Below, piece by piece: positions 9,528 to 18,800 of a stretch of 64,000 nt of DNA. The translations under genes were made by a program, and so were the position numbers. Source of the stretch: Spongiimicrobium salis (GTDB lineage Bacteria > Bacteroidota > Bacteroidia > Flavobacteriales > Flavobacteriaceae); assembly GCF_043678055.1 (NCBI RefSeq), contig NZ_JBHEQA010000001.1, positions 1,178,001-1,242,000 of the forward strand, read 5' to 3'. The notes under the pieces are model-generated. The model had not been told where the DNA came from. It ran no database searches and worked only from the letters and a program-made list of their open reading frames with translations. Position 1 is the first letter of the stretch; the number at the start of each line of letters is the position of its first letter.

Positions 9528-10553
9528 TCAATCTCCTTGTCTAATGGATTTCTTACGATATTCGGTGGGCAATATGCCATACTTTTCATAGAAGATCTTA
9601 GAGAAATAGCTTCTGCTTTTAAAACCAATATTGTATACGATTTCAGAAATTGTATCGTCCGTATTCAAAATTAAGTCCCTGGAAATCTCTAATTTCATTT
9701 GACGTATGTATTCATTTACCGATTTGGAATACAACACCCTAAAACCAAGTTGCAATTTCTTTGGACTCAGTCCTGAACGTTCCGAAAGGGTAGCAACCGT
9801 TAAAGATTCTGAGATATTGTCCACAATATAGCTAGCCAACTCATGAATTTTTTTGATGTCTTCCTTGGGCAACGTATCGGGTAGTTTATTTCCTTTCTCA
9901 AAGTTGTCCTGCTCCAACATTTGCATAGCCATAATCAAGTTCAATTGCCCCTCAATGGATAAGGTCTTCACGATACCGTTTCCAGAAGTTTCCTGCAACT
10001 GCTTGATCTGATCCGCTATCTTTAAGTTGAAATTCCCAAAGTGATTGTACAATGACTCATCCTTTGCTCCCTGAAAAGCCGAACGCAGCTTATCATTTAG
10101 AAAACTTAAATTGTTATTTTTCTTCTTCGCATATTCACTGGGAAGTACATTGATAAAGTTTACTTTAACGGCAATTTTCCCTGGAAACAAATAGGTCTCT
10201 TTGGACTTCTTGTGGTTAGAAATAATAATATTCTGGAAGCGCTCCAAAGTGAATTCCGTATTGTTCTCTTCACTGATGTATTTAATATTCCCTTCGGTAA
10301 CAAAAATAAATTCAATGGGTTTGGTCATATTAGACATGAATACAATCTTGATGTCTTCCTTAAAATGCACATTATAATCCATTAAAGATACGCCCCAATC
10401 AAACTCTATACATCGTATTTTTCCTGAACCAAACTCGCTGTTAAAATCTAAAATATACTCTCCCCATTGTTCTTCCAGATTCCCATTTAGATAAATTTGA
10501 AGTTGTTTTAAAACTTCTTGTGGCTTCAACGTATCCACAATTAACTCTTTCAT
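9528..10553 (-). CDS. AraC-family regulator, copy 4 of the array
   Basis: 341 residues from the ATG at 10553; a TTG seven codons upstream is the only longer option. It carries the same N-terminal domain (GSGKIRCIEFDWG, YNHFGNFNLKIADQIKQL) and an intact AraC domain with first HTH SERSGLSPKKLQLGF and second HTH TISEIVYNIGFKSRSYFSKIF followed by YGILPTEYRKK. First gene of the leftward array, with a long upstream region. It and copy 3 are preceded at 167-175 bases by an identical 13-mer. Ligand and regulon are unknown. Confidence 0.9.
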   Translation of the reverse strand: MKELIVDTLKPQEVLKQLQIYLNGNLEEQWGEYILDFNSEFGSGKIRCIEFDWGVSLMDYNVHFKEDIKIVFMSNMTKPIEFIFVTEGNIKYISEENNTEFTLERFQNIIISNHKKSKETYLFPGKIAVKVNFINVLPSEYAKKKNNNLSFLNDKLRSAFQGAKDESLYNHFGNFNLKIADQIKQLQETSGNGIVKTLSIEGQLNLIMAMQMLEQDNFEKGNKLPDTLPKEDIKKIHELASYIVDNISESLTVATLSERSGLSPKKLQLGFRVLYSKSVNEYIRQMKLEISRDLILNTDDTISEIVYNIGFKSRSYFSKIFYEKYGILPTEYRKKSIRQGD

Positions 10554-11018
10554 AATCACTTTTTTAGCGATCAAAGTAATCCAAAACCTCTCTTTTGCAT
10601 TAACACTATTGCACCTTAGATTGACACTATACCTCCAATTTCACCTCCTTTTCTTTACAATACTTACTACACAAGAAGCACTTATTTTAGATGATTTTCA
10701 CAGAAATTGTACTTTTTTCGATTTTGTTTAACATTAAAAGATACAATTGATGCACTTTCTAAGTGTAACAATGCAATTTAGAATTGGAAAGAAAACCACA
10801 AATCGGCCAGTAGTTTAGCTCAAATTAGAGCACCGAAAAACCCGTAGAAAAGCTAGCATAATTCAAATGAGTTCGATGAACGCCTCCAGCATACCATATT
10901 GAAATTCTAAAAAGGATGCTCTCTTTATTGAACTAAGCGCACCGCCCTTTTAAAATCGCAAATACCCTACTAAAGACGTCTCGAACCCATATGAACTAAC
11001 CAAACAAAAAAACTAAAC
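10554..11018. other. intergenic region upstream of the AraC array
   Basis: About 465 AT-rich bases between AraC copy 4 and a possible 34-codon frame. The only sequence feature found is the 13-mer GATTTTGTTTAAC at 10720-10732. I saw no convincing TAnnTTTG promoter box, RNA gene or terminator. Confidence 0.45.
10720..10732. repeat. 13-mer shared by the upstream regions of AraC copies 3 and 4 (second site)
   Basis: Second copy of GATTTTGTTTAAC, 167 bases before the start of AraC copy 4. A shorter GTTTAAC match also lies inside the inverted repeat upstream of copy 1. Confidence 0.4.
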
Positions 11019-11123
11019 TTATAGGGAGGCATTTACGACTTCCTCAAGATTTCCTTTTTCATAAACAAAATCCCCTTCATTTTCCAAGTAATCATATATG
11101 GTAAGAAAGTATCCTTTTTCCAT
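11019..11123 (-). CDS. possible 34-residue acidic small protein
   Basis: ATG-started frame of 34 codons ending in TAA, unrecognised. It is rich in Glu, Asp and Tyr (MEKGYFLTIYDYLENEGDF) and is neither hydrophobic nor low-complexity. It lies 66 bases downstream of the 105-residue membrane protein on the same strand, so it could be the second gene of a small unit. No known domain. Short length keeps confidence low. Confidence 0.3.
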   Translation of the reverse strand: MEKGYFLTIYDYLENEGDFVYEKGNLEEVVNASL

Positions 11124-11189
11124 TTTTATGTATTTAAAATGTTCTCTTAAACGAAAATTCTTCGCTTCAAATTTTGCCTCTCTTGGATG

Positions 11190-11507
11190 CTACATATCTT
11201 TTTCCAAAATATTATCTGATCGATAATCAAAATCACTTAGATTAATCTCTTTTCGATACCGATGTCCGCTATTAAGGTTTTTAATTTTTGCAATAAATCC
11301 CCACCATTTCATAAGAATCTTGTTTTTAGGCGCTGCTTCAAAATCCAGCGTTCCCATAGAAAAATCTGAAGCTTCTTTCAATTCATCGGTCTTTTGGGCT
11401 GTTCTTTTTTTAAAGTTGTTTTTTGGGGATAATCGAATGAACAAAATAACTGAGGCTATGAATAGTATCACACTTAACACAAGCAAGAGTTGTAAGAGAA
11501 TATCCAT
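11190..11507 (-). CDS. small membrane-anchored hypothetical protein
   Basis: 105 residues, no recognised family. One N-terminal transmembrane helix (about residues 3-25, LLQLLLVLSVILFIASVILFI) is followed by a basic stretch and a ~75-residue soluble tail with mixed charge. The tail contains MKWWGFIAKIKNLNSGHRY. The predicted topology is a bitopic inner-membrane protein with the tail in the cytoplasm. It may be transcribed with the small acidic frame downstream. Function unknown. Confidence 0.65.
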   Translation of the reverse strand: MDILLQLLLVLSVILFIASVILFIRLSPKNNFKKRTAQKTDELKEASDFSMGTLDFEAAPKNKILMKWWGFIAKIKNLNSGHRYRKEINLSDFDYRSDNILEKDM

Positions 11508-11897
11508 AACAAGGTGAGGTATTTAATCAAAGCTAAACAAATTTGTGTGGATAGATTTGCTCAAAAGAGTTTACTTTTGACTCAAATGTAAAATTGCCGC
11601 TATTCGACATAAAAATTAAGTAATTCTTTGAAAAACAAATATTTAGTAGGTTTATTTTGTTGGGTGCACTACCATGGTTTTGACTTCATCACCTCTTCAT
11701 AGTACAACGACCGGAGTCCTTATGGCAAACCCTGAACTTCCTAATTTTCCTATTCTGGATGGTCCTATTGTACGCCTTTGTGTTGGTTGTTCATTTGGAA
11801 GAGACCACTTCTTATTTTTAATCAATGGTCATGGAAAGGGTTTACATTTATTATAAACCCCCTTAAAGTGATATAAAATTCCAGGCTTTGAATCTGT
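11508..11897. other. intergenic region with a weak gene-remnant signal
   Basis: About 390 bases between the 105-residue membrane protein and the next leftward gene. A minus-strand frame at 11697-11828 without a start reads like coding DNA (KWSLPNEQ, then IGPSRIGKLGSSGFAIRTPV) but is bounded by stops on both sides, so it may be a decayed fragment. A 60-codon plus-strand frame over the same bases looks non-coding. No RNA gene or terminator was recognised. Confidence 0.4.
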
Positions 11898-12341
11898 TCA
11901 AGTTTTTCGAAATCGAATAAAGCGATAGAAATGTGAAAAGTTTCCGTTATACCATATGGCGAAGAAGAAGGCAAAATACAGTATAACATCCGAAAGATAA
12001 GCTCTATAAAAATAGGTGCTCAAAATTAATAAGATCAAAGCAGTACTGGCAATAGCGGCGGCCAGGATGGTTCTCTTTCCTCTTCTATTTAGCAGAATCA
12101 TAATAAGAATGCTTGCTCCCAATACAGGTTTTGCATGTAATAAAATTGGAGCGACCTCAGCGTTGCTGATATCAAAAAAAAGAAGTGCTGCTCCGGTATA
12201 TGCACCAATGCACAAAGGACATTTAGGCAATAAGATCAGCAGTAGCGTGGAAAAAAAAGACAAGGTTCCATTAGCCTTCATCCCCCTTCCAATGGGGATT
12301 TTTTTGGCCTTGCAACAAGATGTCGATTTTAAGGTTTCCAT
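11898..12341 (-). CDS. multi-pass membrane protein with CPLC motif, downstream of moeA
   Basis: 147 residues with about four predicted membrane segments. It has an N-terminal Cys pair (STSCCKAKK) and a KCPLCIGAY motif at the end of the first helix. Paired cysteines in a CPxC arrangement at a membrane edge recall MerC-like and other small metal- or thiol-handling membrane proteins, but I cannot place it in a named family. It starts 9 bases after the moeA stop, so it is very likely the third gene of the moaA-moeA transcript. Whether it has any role in molybdenum cofactor metabolism is unknown. Confidence 0.7.
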   Translation of the reverse strand: METLKSTSCCKAKKIPIGRGMKANGTLSFFSTLLLILLPKCPLCIGAYTGAALLFFDISNAEVAPILLHAKPVLGASILIMILLNRRGKRTILAAAIASTALILLILSTYFYRAYLSDVILYFAFFFAIWYNGNFSHFYRFIRFRKT

Positions 12342-12350
12342 GCCTATGTT

Positions 12351-13565
12351 TCATAGTTTCAGCCTATAAGATACAAAAGGATAGACTTCTCCACGTATAA
12401 ATTCACTTTTATTTTGGGGCAGTATCAAAAAACCATCGGTCTTTACTAAATTGGCAAAGTCCCCAGATCCATTTCCTTTTAAAGGGTCTGCCCACAAGCT
12501 ACCATCGGGATCACTTTCCAAAGCAGCTTCCAAAAAATAAACCAGATCTGGCTTAAAGGCCACATCTTTTTTTAAACGCACATGCTGCACCTGATCTACT
12601 ATTCCAAGGGATTTTTTAAGCCAGAAGCGTAGGTATACATAGACACATACAAAGGAAGATACCGGATTTCCAGGAAGCGCAAATATTTTTTTGCCTTTGG
12701 CATTGGTTCCAAACCAAAATGGTTTTCCTGGGCGTTGCTGAATCTTATGAAAATGTTTTTTTACCTGTAAGGATTCCAGAACATCCGGCAAAAAATCAAA
12801 TTTTCCTTTAGATACCCCTCCGGTAAAAATTAGCACATCATAGGCTTCCATTTGTTTGGAAATAATACGGTGCATTTCTTCCTTATCGTCCGGCAAATGC
12901 TGCAAATCCGCCTTAAGTCCCCACTCCTGGAGCGTATTTTTAATTCCATAAATATTAGATCGACGTATCTGATGTAACGCTGGCTGCTCAAAAATCGGCA
13001 CCAACTCGTCTCCCGTAGAAAAAATCAAGGTCCTGGGCAGGACTCTTACTTTTAAGGACGCCTTTCCCACCGAAGCTGCAATATTGATTTCGGCACTGGA
13101 TAAACGATTTCCTTTCGCTACAATACAGCTCCCTTGTTTTCGATCCATTCCCTTAAAATGAACATTCTGTTTATGCACAAGCTGATCCACCTGAATGATT
13201 GCTTTGCCTTCTTCAATATGAAGGTCTTCATACCGTATTACCGTATCTACACCTAAGGGCATAATGGCTCCTGTCATTACTTCAATACAGTGTGCGGGAT
13301 TTTGAAGTGTTCTTTGTGGCGTTCCTGCCGGGGCTATACTTTCAATAGGAAACTCTCGCTGTCCCCTCTCAAAAGTGTCATAAACAATGGCAATACCATC
13401 CATGGTGACGCGATCAAAGGGAGGGAAATCCCGATCAGCCAAAAGGTCTTCGGCAAGATACGCTCCGGTACATGCCTCCAACGCGCGGTTTTCTTCCGGA
13501 AAATCACCTTTGTATGCTTCTAAAATGCCAAGGGCTTTTTCATAAGGTATAAATACATTTTCCAT
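12351..13565 (-). CDS. moeA: molybdopterin molybdenumtransferase
   Basis: 404-residue cytosolic enzyme that inserts molybdate into adenylylated molybdopterin to give active Mo cofactor. The family hallmarks are visible: the N-terminal DRDFPPFDRVTMDGIA loop, RRSNIYGIKNTLQEWG after STGDELVPI, the MoCF-binding TGGVSKGKFDFLPDVL, and LPGNPVSSFVCVYVYL. The ATG at 13565 follows the moaA TGA with one base between, which argues for translational coupling; longer GTG/TTG starts would overlap moaA. Second gene of a leftward moaA-moeA-membrane protein operon. Confidence 0.95.
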   Translation of the reverse strand: MENVFIPYEKALGILEAYKGDFPEENRALEACTGAYLAEDLLADRDFPPFDRVTMDGIAIVYDTFERGQREFPIESIAPAGTPQRTLQNPAHCIEVMTGAIMPLGVDTVIRYEDLHIEEGKAIIQVDQLVHKQNVHFKGMDRKQGSCIVAKGNRLSSAEINIAASVGKASLKVRVLPRTLIFSTGDELVPIFEQPALHQIRRSNIYGIKNTLQEWGLKADLQHLPDDKEEMHRIISKQMEAYDVLIFTGGVSKGKFDFLPDVLESLQVKKHFHKIQQRPGKPFWFGTNAKGKKIFALPGNPVSSFVCVYVYLRFWLKKSLGIVDQVQHVRLKKDVAFKPDLVYFLEAALESDPDGSLWADPLKGNGSGDFANLVKTDGFLILPQNKSEFIRGEVYPFVSYRLKL

Positions 13566-13566
13566 A

Positions 13567-14550
13567 TCATCCACCAATACTACTCATACTTTCCAACACC
13601 TTTGTACGATCTTTTCGGGCGGCCTCGGCTTCATAACCATCTTTAGGTTTTTGTCTGATCAATTCGGCAAATTTTAAGCGAAGTTCATCATCGGACACTC
13701 CAGAACGCATAAAATCGCGGATATTAAAAACACCATCGTCATAAAGACAACTTTTAATATCCCCTTTGGAGGATATCCGTAGCCTATTGCACGTATTGCA
13801 GAAGGTTCTGGAAAAGGCTGCAATTACTCCAATATTCCCCATGTGTCCAGGAACCTTATATAGGTTTGCGGTATCTCCATGAGCCATTTTTAAGGGCGAT
13901 AAATCCGTATAGTATTCTTTTAGGTCCCTGTGAATGTCTCGGGCGCTATACATTTTCAAGTTCTCTTTATAGCCTCCGTTAAAAGGCATTTCCTCGATAA
14001 ACCGAACATCTACCGGATACTTTTCTGCCAATTGCGCCAAGGGAATAATATCCTGGGTGTTGATGCCATGCATAATTACGGCATTCAGTTTTAATTTAAA
14101 ATCCGCATCCAGTAATTTATGAAAGGTATCGATGACTTTGTCAAAGTCGTCCCTTCTTGTAATTTTATGAAAACGGGCTTTGTCTAGAGAGTCTATACTA
14201 AGATTTATCTTTTGAATCCCCAATTCCTTTAATTTGGGAATATGCTTTTGTAATAGGGTTCCGTTAGAAGTAATATTAATGGAATCATAGGCAGCTAGTT
14301 GTGCCGTATTCTCCAATAACTGCATGAAATCTTTACGCAAAAAGGGTTCTCCCCCAGTAAATCGGACTTTTTTGAATCCCAAGTCGGCCAGAACAGTGAG
14401 CAACCTTGTGATTTCCTCATAACTCAATAAATGTGCCTTGGGTTCATACGGAATGCCTTCTTTAGGCATGCAATAAAAGCATCTCAAATTGCAGCGATCC
14501 GTCACTGCTATCCGTACATAATCTATTGATCGATCAAAGGAATCCTTCAC
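13567..14550 (-). CDS. moaA: GTP 3',8-cyclase (molybdenum cofactor biosynthesis protein A)
   Basis: 327-residue radical SAM enzyme that starts molybdopterin synthesis by rearranging GTP. The N-terminal cluster motif is CNLRCFYC (CxxxCxxC) after RIAVTDR. The GGEP motif (FTGGEPFLRKDF) binds SAM. The C-terminal cluster cysteines appear in FCNTCNRLRISSKGDIKSC. It ends in the Gly-Gly tail (SIGG) required in MoaA. First gene of the moaA-moeA operon, divergent from the xdhC-family gene across 152 bases. moaC, moaD/E and molybdate transport genes are not in this window. Confidence 0.96.
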   Translation of the reverse strand: MKDSFDRSIDYVRIAVTDRCNLRCFYCMPKEGIPYEPKAHLLSYEEITRLLTVLADLGFKKVRFTGGEPFLRKDFMQLLENTAQLAAYDSINITSNGTLLQKHIPKLKELGIQKINLSIDSLDKARFHKITRRDDFDKVIDTFHKLLDADFKLKLNAVIMHGINTQDIIPLAQLAEKYPVDVRFIEEMPFNGGYKENLKMYSARDIHRDLKEYYTDLSPLKMAHGDTANLYKVPGHMGNIGVIAAFSRTFCNTCNRLRISSKGDIKSCLYDDGVFNIRDFMRSGVSDDELRLKFAELIRQKPKDGYEAEAARKDRTKVLESMSSIGG

Positions 14551-14702
14551 TTCTTCTGCCTATTAAAATATTGCCAAATGATGCCTTATCAAAAGGCTAT
14601 GAATAGGGAATATAATAAATTTTGGATATATTGGCTTGTTTCTAACAAACATTTATAAAATTGTTCCTTTAGGGCAGAAAAAATTGTAGAACAAACAGAT
14701 CA

Positions 14703-15809
14703 ATGAAGGAAATTAAATCAATTATAAAACTCTATAATTCCAGTGTAGGCTTACAAGAAAAATCGGCCATAGCGCAGGTAGTACGTTTGGAAGAATCTTC
14801 GTATCGCAGGGAAGGTGCGCGCATGTTGGTTTTTGAATCTGGAGTTTTTGAAGGAGGCATTAGTGGGGGTTGTCTGGAAGGTGATGCTTTGCAGCGATCA
14901 CAAATCGCCATTCTAAAGCAAGAACCCTCAATTGTTACCTATGATACCTCCAAAGACAAGGAAATCGGAGTTGGCTTGGGTTGCAATGGCATTATTGATG
15001 TACTGATATCTCCCATTACGGAAGATGCTACGGCCATCAAACAATTGGAACGATGTTTAGCCAATCGTAGGGAACACATTATTATTACGATTACGGCAGT
15101 ATCGGGAAACGATATTTCAGTGACTTTAGGACAACAGTTCTATTATGACACGGCAACCCATACTTTAGAAAGTTGTGAACATCCTGAATTGGCAGGGTTT
15201 ATCCACAAAAATGTAGCGGAAGTATTGGAAAAGAAAAAGTCCAAAACTGCTCATTTTACTTCAGAATCCAGTAAAATCAGTGTCTTTATTGAGTTGATTC
15301 CCCCACAATTTCATTTGGCGATTTACGGCGATAATTATGATGTTTATCCTATGATTTCCCTTGCCGAGGTATTGGATTGGGAAGTTAGTTTGGTAGGGAA
15401 TATTCAAAAACTAAAAAAAGAACGTTTGCGTTCTGTAGCGCATATCTACTTAAAGGACGAAGAGGAACGACCTACGATTGATGCCCATACCGCTATTATC
15501 CTAATGGCTCACGATTATAAGACCGATTGTGAAAATATGGCCCAATTGATTGATAGTCCTTCGCCTTATATCGCCTCTTTAGGGCCTAAAAAGCGTTTTG
15601 TAAAAATGATGAACACCTTTAGAGAAGAAAGGAAACCTTTATCTTCCCAAGCTTTAAGTCGTATCTATGCGCCCTGCGGATTAGAGATTGGGGCCAATAC
15701 TCCGGAGGAAATCGCCCTAAGCATCTTTTCCGAAATATTGACGGTGTTTTCGGGAAATTCTGGAGGTATGTTACGTCTGAAAGAAGGCCCCATACATGAA
15801 CGCGTATAG
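14703..15809 (+). CDS. XdhC/CoxI-family molybdenum cofactor protein
   Basis: 368 residues with the two XdhC domains. The N-terminal part has YRREGARMLVFESG and GGISGGCLEGDALQ, equivalent to the family PGARM and SGGCLE motifs. A C-terminal Rossmann-like domain (about residues 200-340) contains the beta-alpha unit LAIYGDNYDVYPMISLAEVLDW and ends with YAPCGLEIGANTPEEIALSI. XdhC proteins bind Mo cofactor, help sulfurate it and deliver it to xanthine-dehydrogenase-type enzymes. The divergent position opposite moaA-moeA supports a shared Mo-cofactor role. No target hydroxylase is in the window. Confidence 0.9.
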   Translation: MKEIKSIIKLYNSSVGLQEKSAIAQVVRLEESSYRREGARMLVFESGVFEGGISGGCLEGDALQRSQIAILKQEPSIVTYDTSKDKEIGVGLGCNGIIDVLISPITEDATAIKQLERCLANRREHIIITITAVSGNDISVTLGQQFYYDTATHTLESCEHPELAGFIHKNVAEVLEKKKSKTAHFTSESSKISVFIELIPPQFHLAIYGDNYDVYPMISLAEVLDWEVSLVGNIQKLKKERLRSVAHIYLKDEEERPTIDAHTAIILMAHDYKTDCENMAQLIDSPSPYIASLGPKKRFVKMMNTFREERKPLSSQALSRIYAPCGLEIGANTPEEIALSIFSEILTVFSGNSGGMLRLKEGPIHERV

Positions 15810-15882
15810 ATTACAACCCCTATTAAACACCGCTATTACTTTTTTTTTAATACCTTCAAGACCTTTAAACCCAAGAGCACAC

Positions 15883-18800
15883 ATGAAATATTTCTTCACA
15901 TTGGCAACCACCATGCTATGCCTCGTGGTTACGGCCCAAGGCACTCAATTATTGCGACAACCTACAGTTTCTTCCAATGAAATTGTTTTCGTCTATGCAA
16001 ACGATCTCTGGAAAACTTCTATTAAAGGTGGAAATGCTATTCGTCTTACCAGTAATGAAGGTTATGAATCCCTTCCACATTTCTCCAAAGATGGAAAACA
16101 GATCGCGTTTACGGCAGAATACGATGGGAATACCGATGTATATGTCATCCCTTCGGAAGGTGGGGAGCCAAAACGGCTGACCTGGCATCCAGGAGGGGAT
16201 TTCGTTCAAGGATGGACCCCAGATGGCAAGATTCTTTTTCGTTCGGGAAGGGAGGCACGACCCACGCAAACCTCAAAATTCTTTACCGTATCCCCTTCGG
16301 GCGGATTACCCGTAGCCTTGGATATTCCAAGAGCGGCATTTGGTGAGATTTCTCCAGACGGAAAGCATATTGCCTATGTCCCTATTACTTTTTGGGATCC
16401 AGAATGGCGAAACTATAGAGGAGGTCAGGCCATGCCCATTTGGATTGTTAATATGAGGAACAAAAATTTGGTGCGGACCCCACAACCTACCAAAGAGCGT
16501 CATCTAGACCCTGTATGGATCGGCAATACGGTCTATTATCTTTCGGAGCGTGACTATGCCAGTAATATTTGGTCTTTCAACCCACAGACCAAGGCCGAAA
16601 AACAACTCACATTTCATAAAAAATTCGACATTAAGAGTTTGGATGCCAGTGCGGACAACATTGTTTATGAACAAGGAGGTTATCTTCACCTCTTAAATCC
16701 TACCACTGGAACCACCGAGCAATTGAACATCAATGTGAATGGCGACATGAATTTTGCCCGTTCGCGTTGGGAGAATATTTCCGCTCGCCAATTGATCAAT
16801 CCTCAAATTTCCCCTACCGGAAAAAGAGCCATTTTTGAGCATCGTGGAGAAATCTTTAGTGTTCCTAAAGAGCATGGTAGCTGGAGGAATTTGACCAAAA
16901 GCAGTGGCGTGGCCGATCGCGCTCCGATTTGGTCTCCCAAAGGCAATAAGGTAGCCTGGTTTTCCGATGCCAATGGTGAGTATCGTTTGGTAGTGGCCGA
17001 TCAGGATGGGGCGAATCAAAAAAGTTATCCCTTGCCCAATCACACTTTTTATTTTCAACCCGATTGGTCTCCCGATGGTACACATATTGCTTATTCGGAC
17101 ACTGATTACAACATTTGGGTCATCAACCTAACGAATGGAAAAGCAAAAAAAGTAGCTTCGGATAGTTATGCCCACCCCGAAAGAACGATGAATCCTGTTT
17201 GGTCACCAGATAGTAAATGGATCGCTTATCCCAAGCAATTAAAAAGTCACTTTAAAGCTATTTTTGCTTATAATATTGATACCCAAAAGACCCTGCAATT
17301 GACCGATGGCATTGCCGATGCCATTAGCCCTGTTTGGGATGCCAATGGAAAGTACCTCTACTTTCTGGCCAGTACCAATTATGCCTTACAATCTGGATGG
17401 TTAGATATGAGTTCTTTTGATTCCAGTGTGGTTCGGAGCCTCTATGCATTGGTATTGTCCAAAAACGATAAAGCGCCCACCGCACCCAAATCTGATGAAG
17501 AAAAAGAAGAGAAGGTCGGTGATGCCAAAACATCGGGTGGCAAAAAAGATGTTGTTCCCGGGGTTACGGTGACTATTGATACCGATGGTATCGCCAATCG
17601 CATTGTTCCATTGGATATGCCCGCTCGAAACTATGTTGCACTCGGCAAAGGACCGAAAAACACGGTTTTCGTAGCAGAAAATGTGGCCAATCAACGAGGA
17701 TGGAGCCTGCATAAATACGACCTAAAGAAGAACAAAGTAGATGAATTTGCCACTGGAGTTTCACAAATGGTGACCTCCTCGGATAGGAAAAGTATCTTAC
17801 TGCAGCGCAATGGATCTTGGCAAATTGTAGGGACCAGTGGAAAACCAAAGCCAAGCGATGGCCGCCTACGCATGGATATTCGTGTCAAAGTGGACCCTAC
17901 GGCAGAATACCATCAAATTTTTAAGGAAGGATGGCGGTATATGCGCGATTTCCTCTATGTGAACAATACGCATGGTGCTCCTTGGGACGATATCTATAAA
18001 TGGTATTCCCCTTGGATCAAACATGTGCGCCATAGAACTGATTTGAATTATGTTGTGGATATCATGAGCGGAGAAATTTCCATAGGACATTCGTATGTTT
18101 CCGGGGGAGATCTCCCCGATATTGATCGTGTCCCGGTAGGACTTCTTGGTTGTGATATTGTTTTGGATAAAGGCGCTTACAAGATCAGTAAAATTTACAC
18201 CGGTGAAAGTTGGAATCCAAATATGGAGGCTCCGTTGGCCGTTCCGGGCCTTGGCGTAAAAACCGGGGATTATATCATTGCCATCAATGGACAAGCGCTA
18301 AATGCCAATATCAACCCCTATAGCCTATTGGAGCAGACCGCGGGAAGGGAAATTCAATTGACCGTAAACAGTAGTCCCTCCAGAACAGGAGCTAAGGATA
18401 TTCTAGTAAAGCCTATACGCAGCGAACGTGGATTGCGAAGTGTTGCTTGGGTTGAGGGAAATCGTAAGAAAGTAGACAAACTTTCTGGAGGTAAGTTGGC
18501 CTATGTCTATGTTCCTAATACCGGAGGAGGCGGATTCAATTCTTTTAACCGTTATTATTTTTCACAACAGGATAAGAAAGGGGTTATTGTAGATGAACGC
18601 AACAATGGTGGTGGTGCGGCGGCAGATTACATGATCGATATCATGTCTCGGGAACTCTTTGGGTATTTCAACAGCAAATCCCATGACAATAGACCATGGA
18701 CAACGCCCATTGCAGGAATATGGGGACCAAAAGTGATGTTGATCAACGAGCGTTCCGGCTCTGGAGGTGATTTACTGCCCTATATGTTCCATGCCAAACA

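Noticed and set aside
11674..11856. 60-codon plus-strand frame
   Set aside because: No recognisable features; the opposite strand looks more coding-like, and neither is convincing.
17866..18294. 142-codon antisense frame inside the tricorn gene
   Set aside because: Overlaps well-conserved core and PDZ coding sequence; no start context or family.
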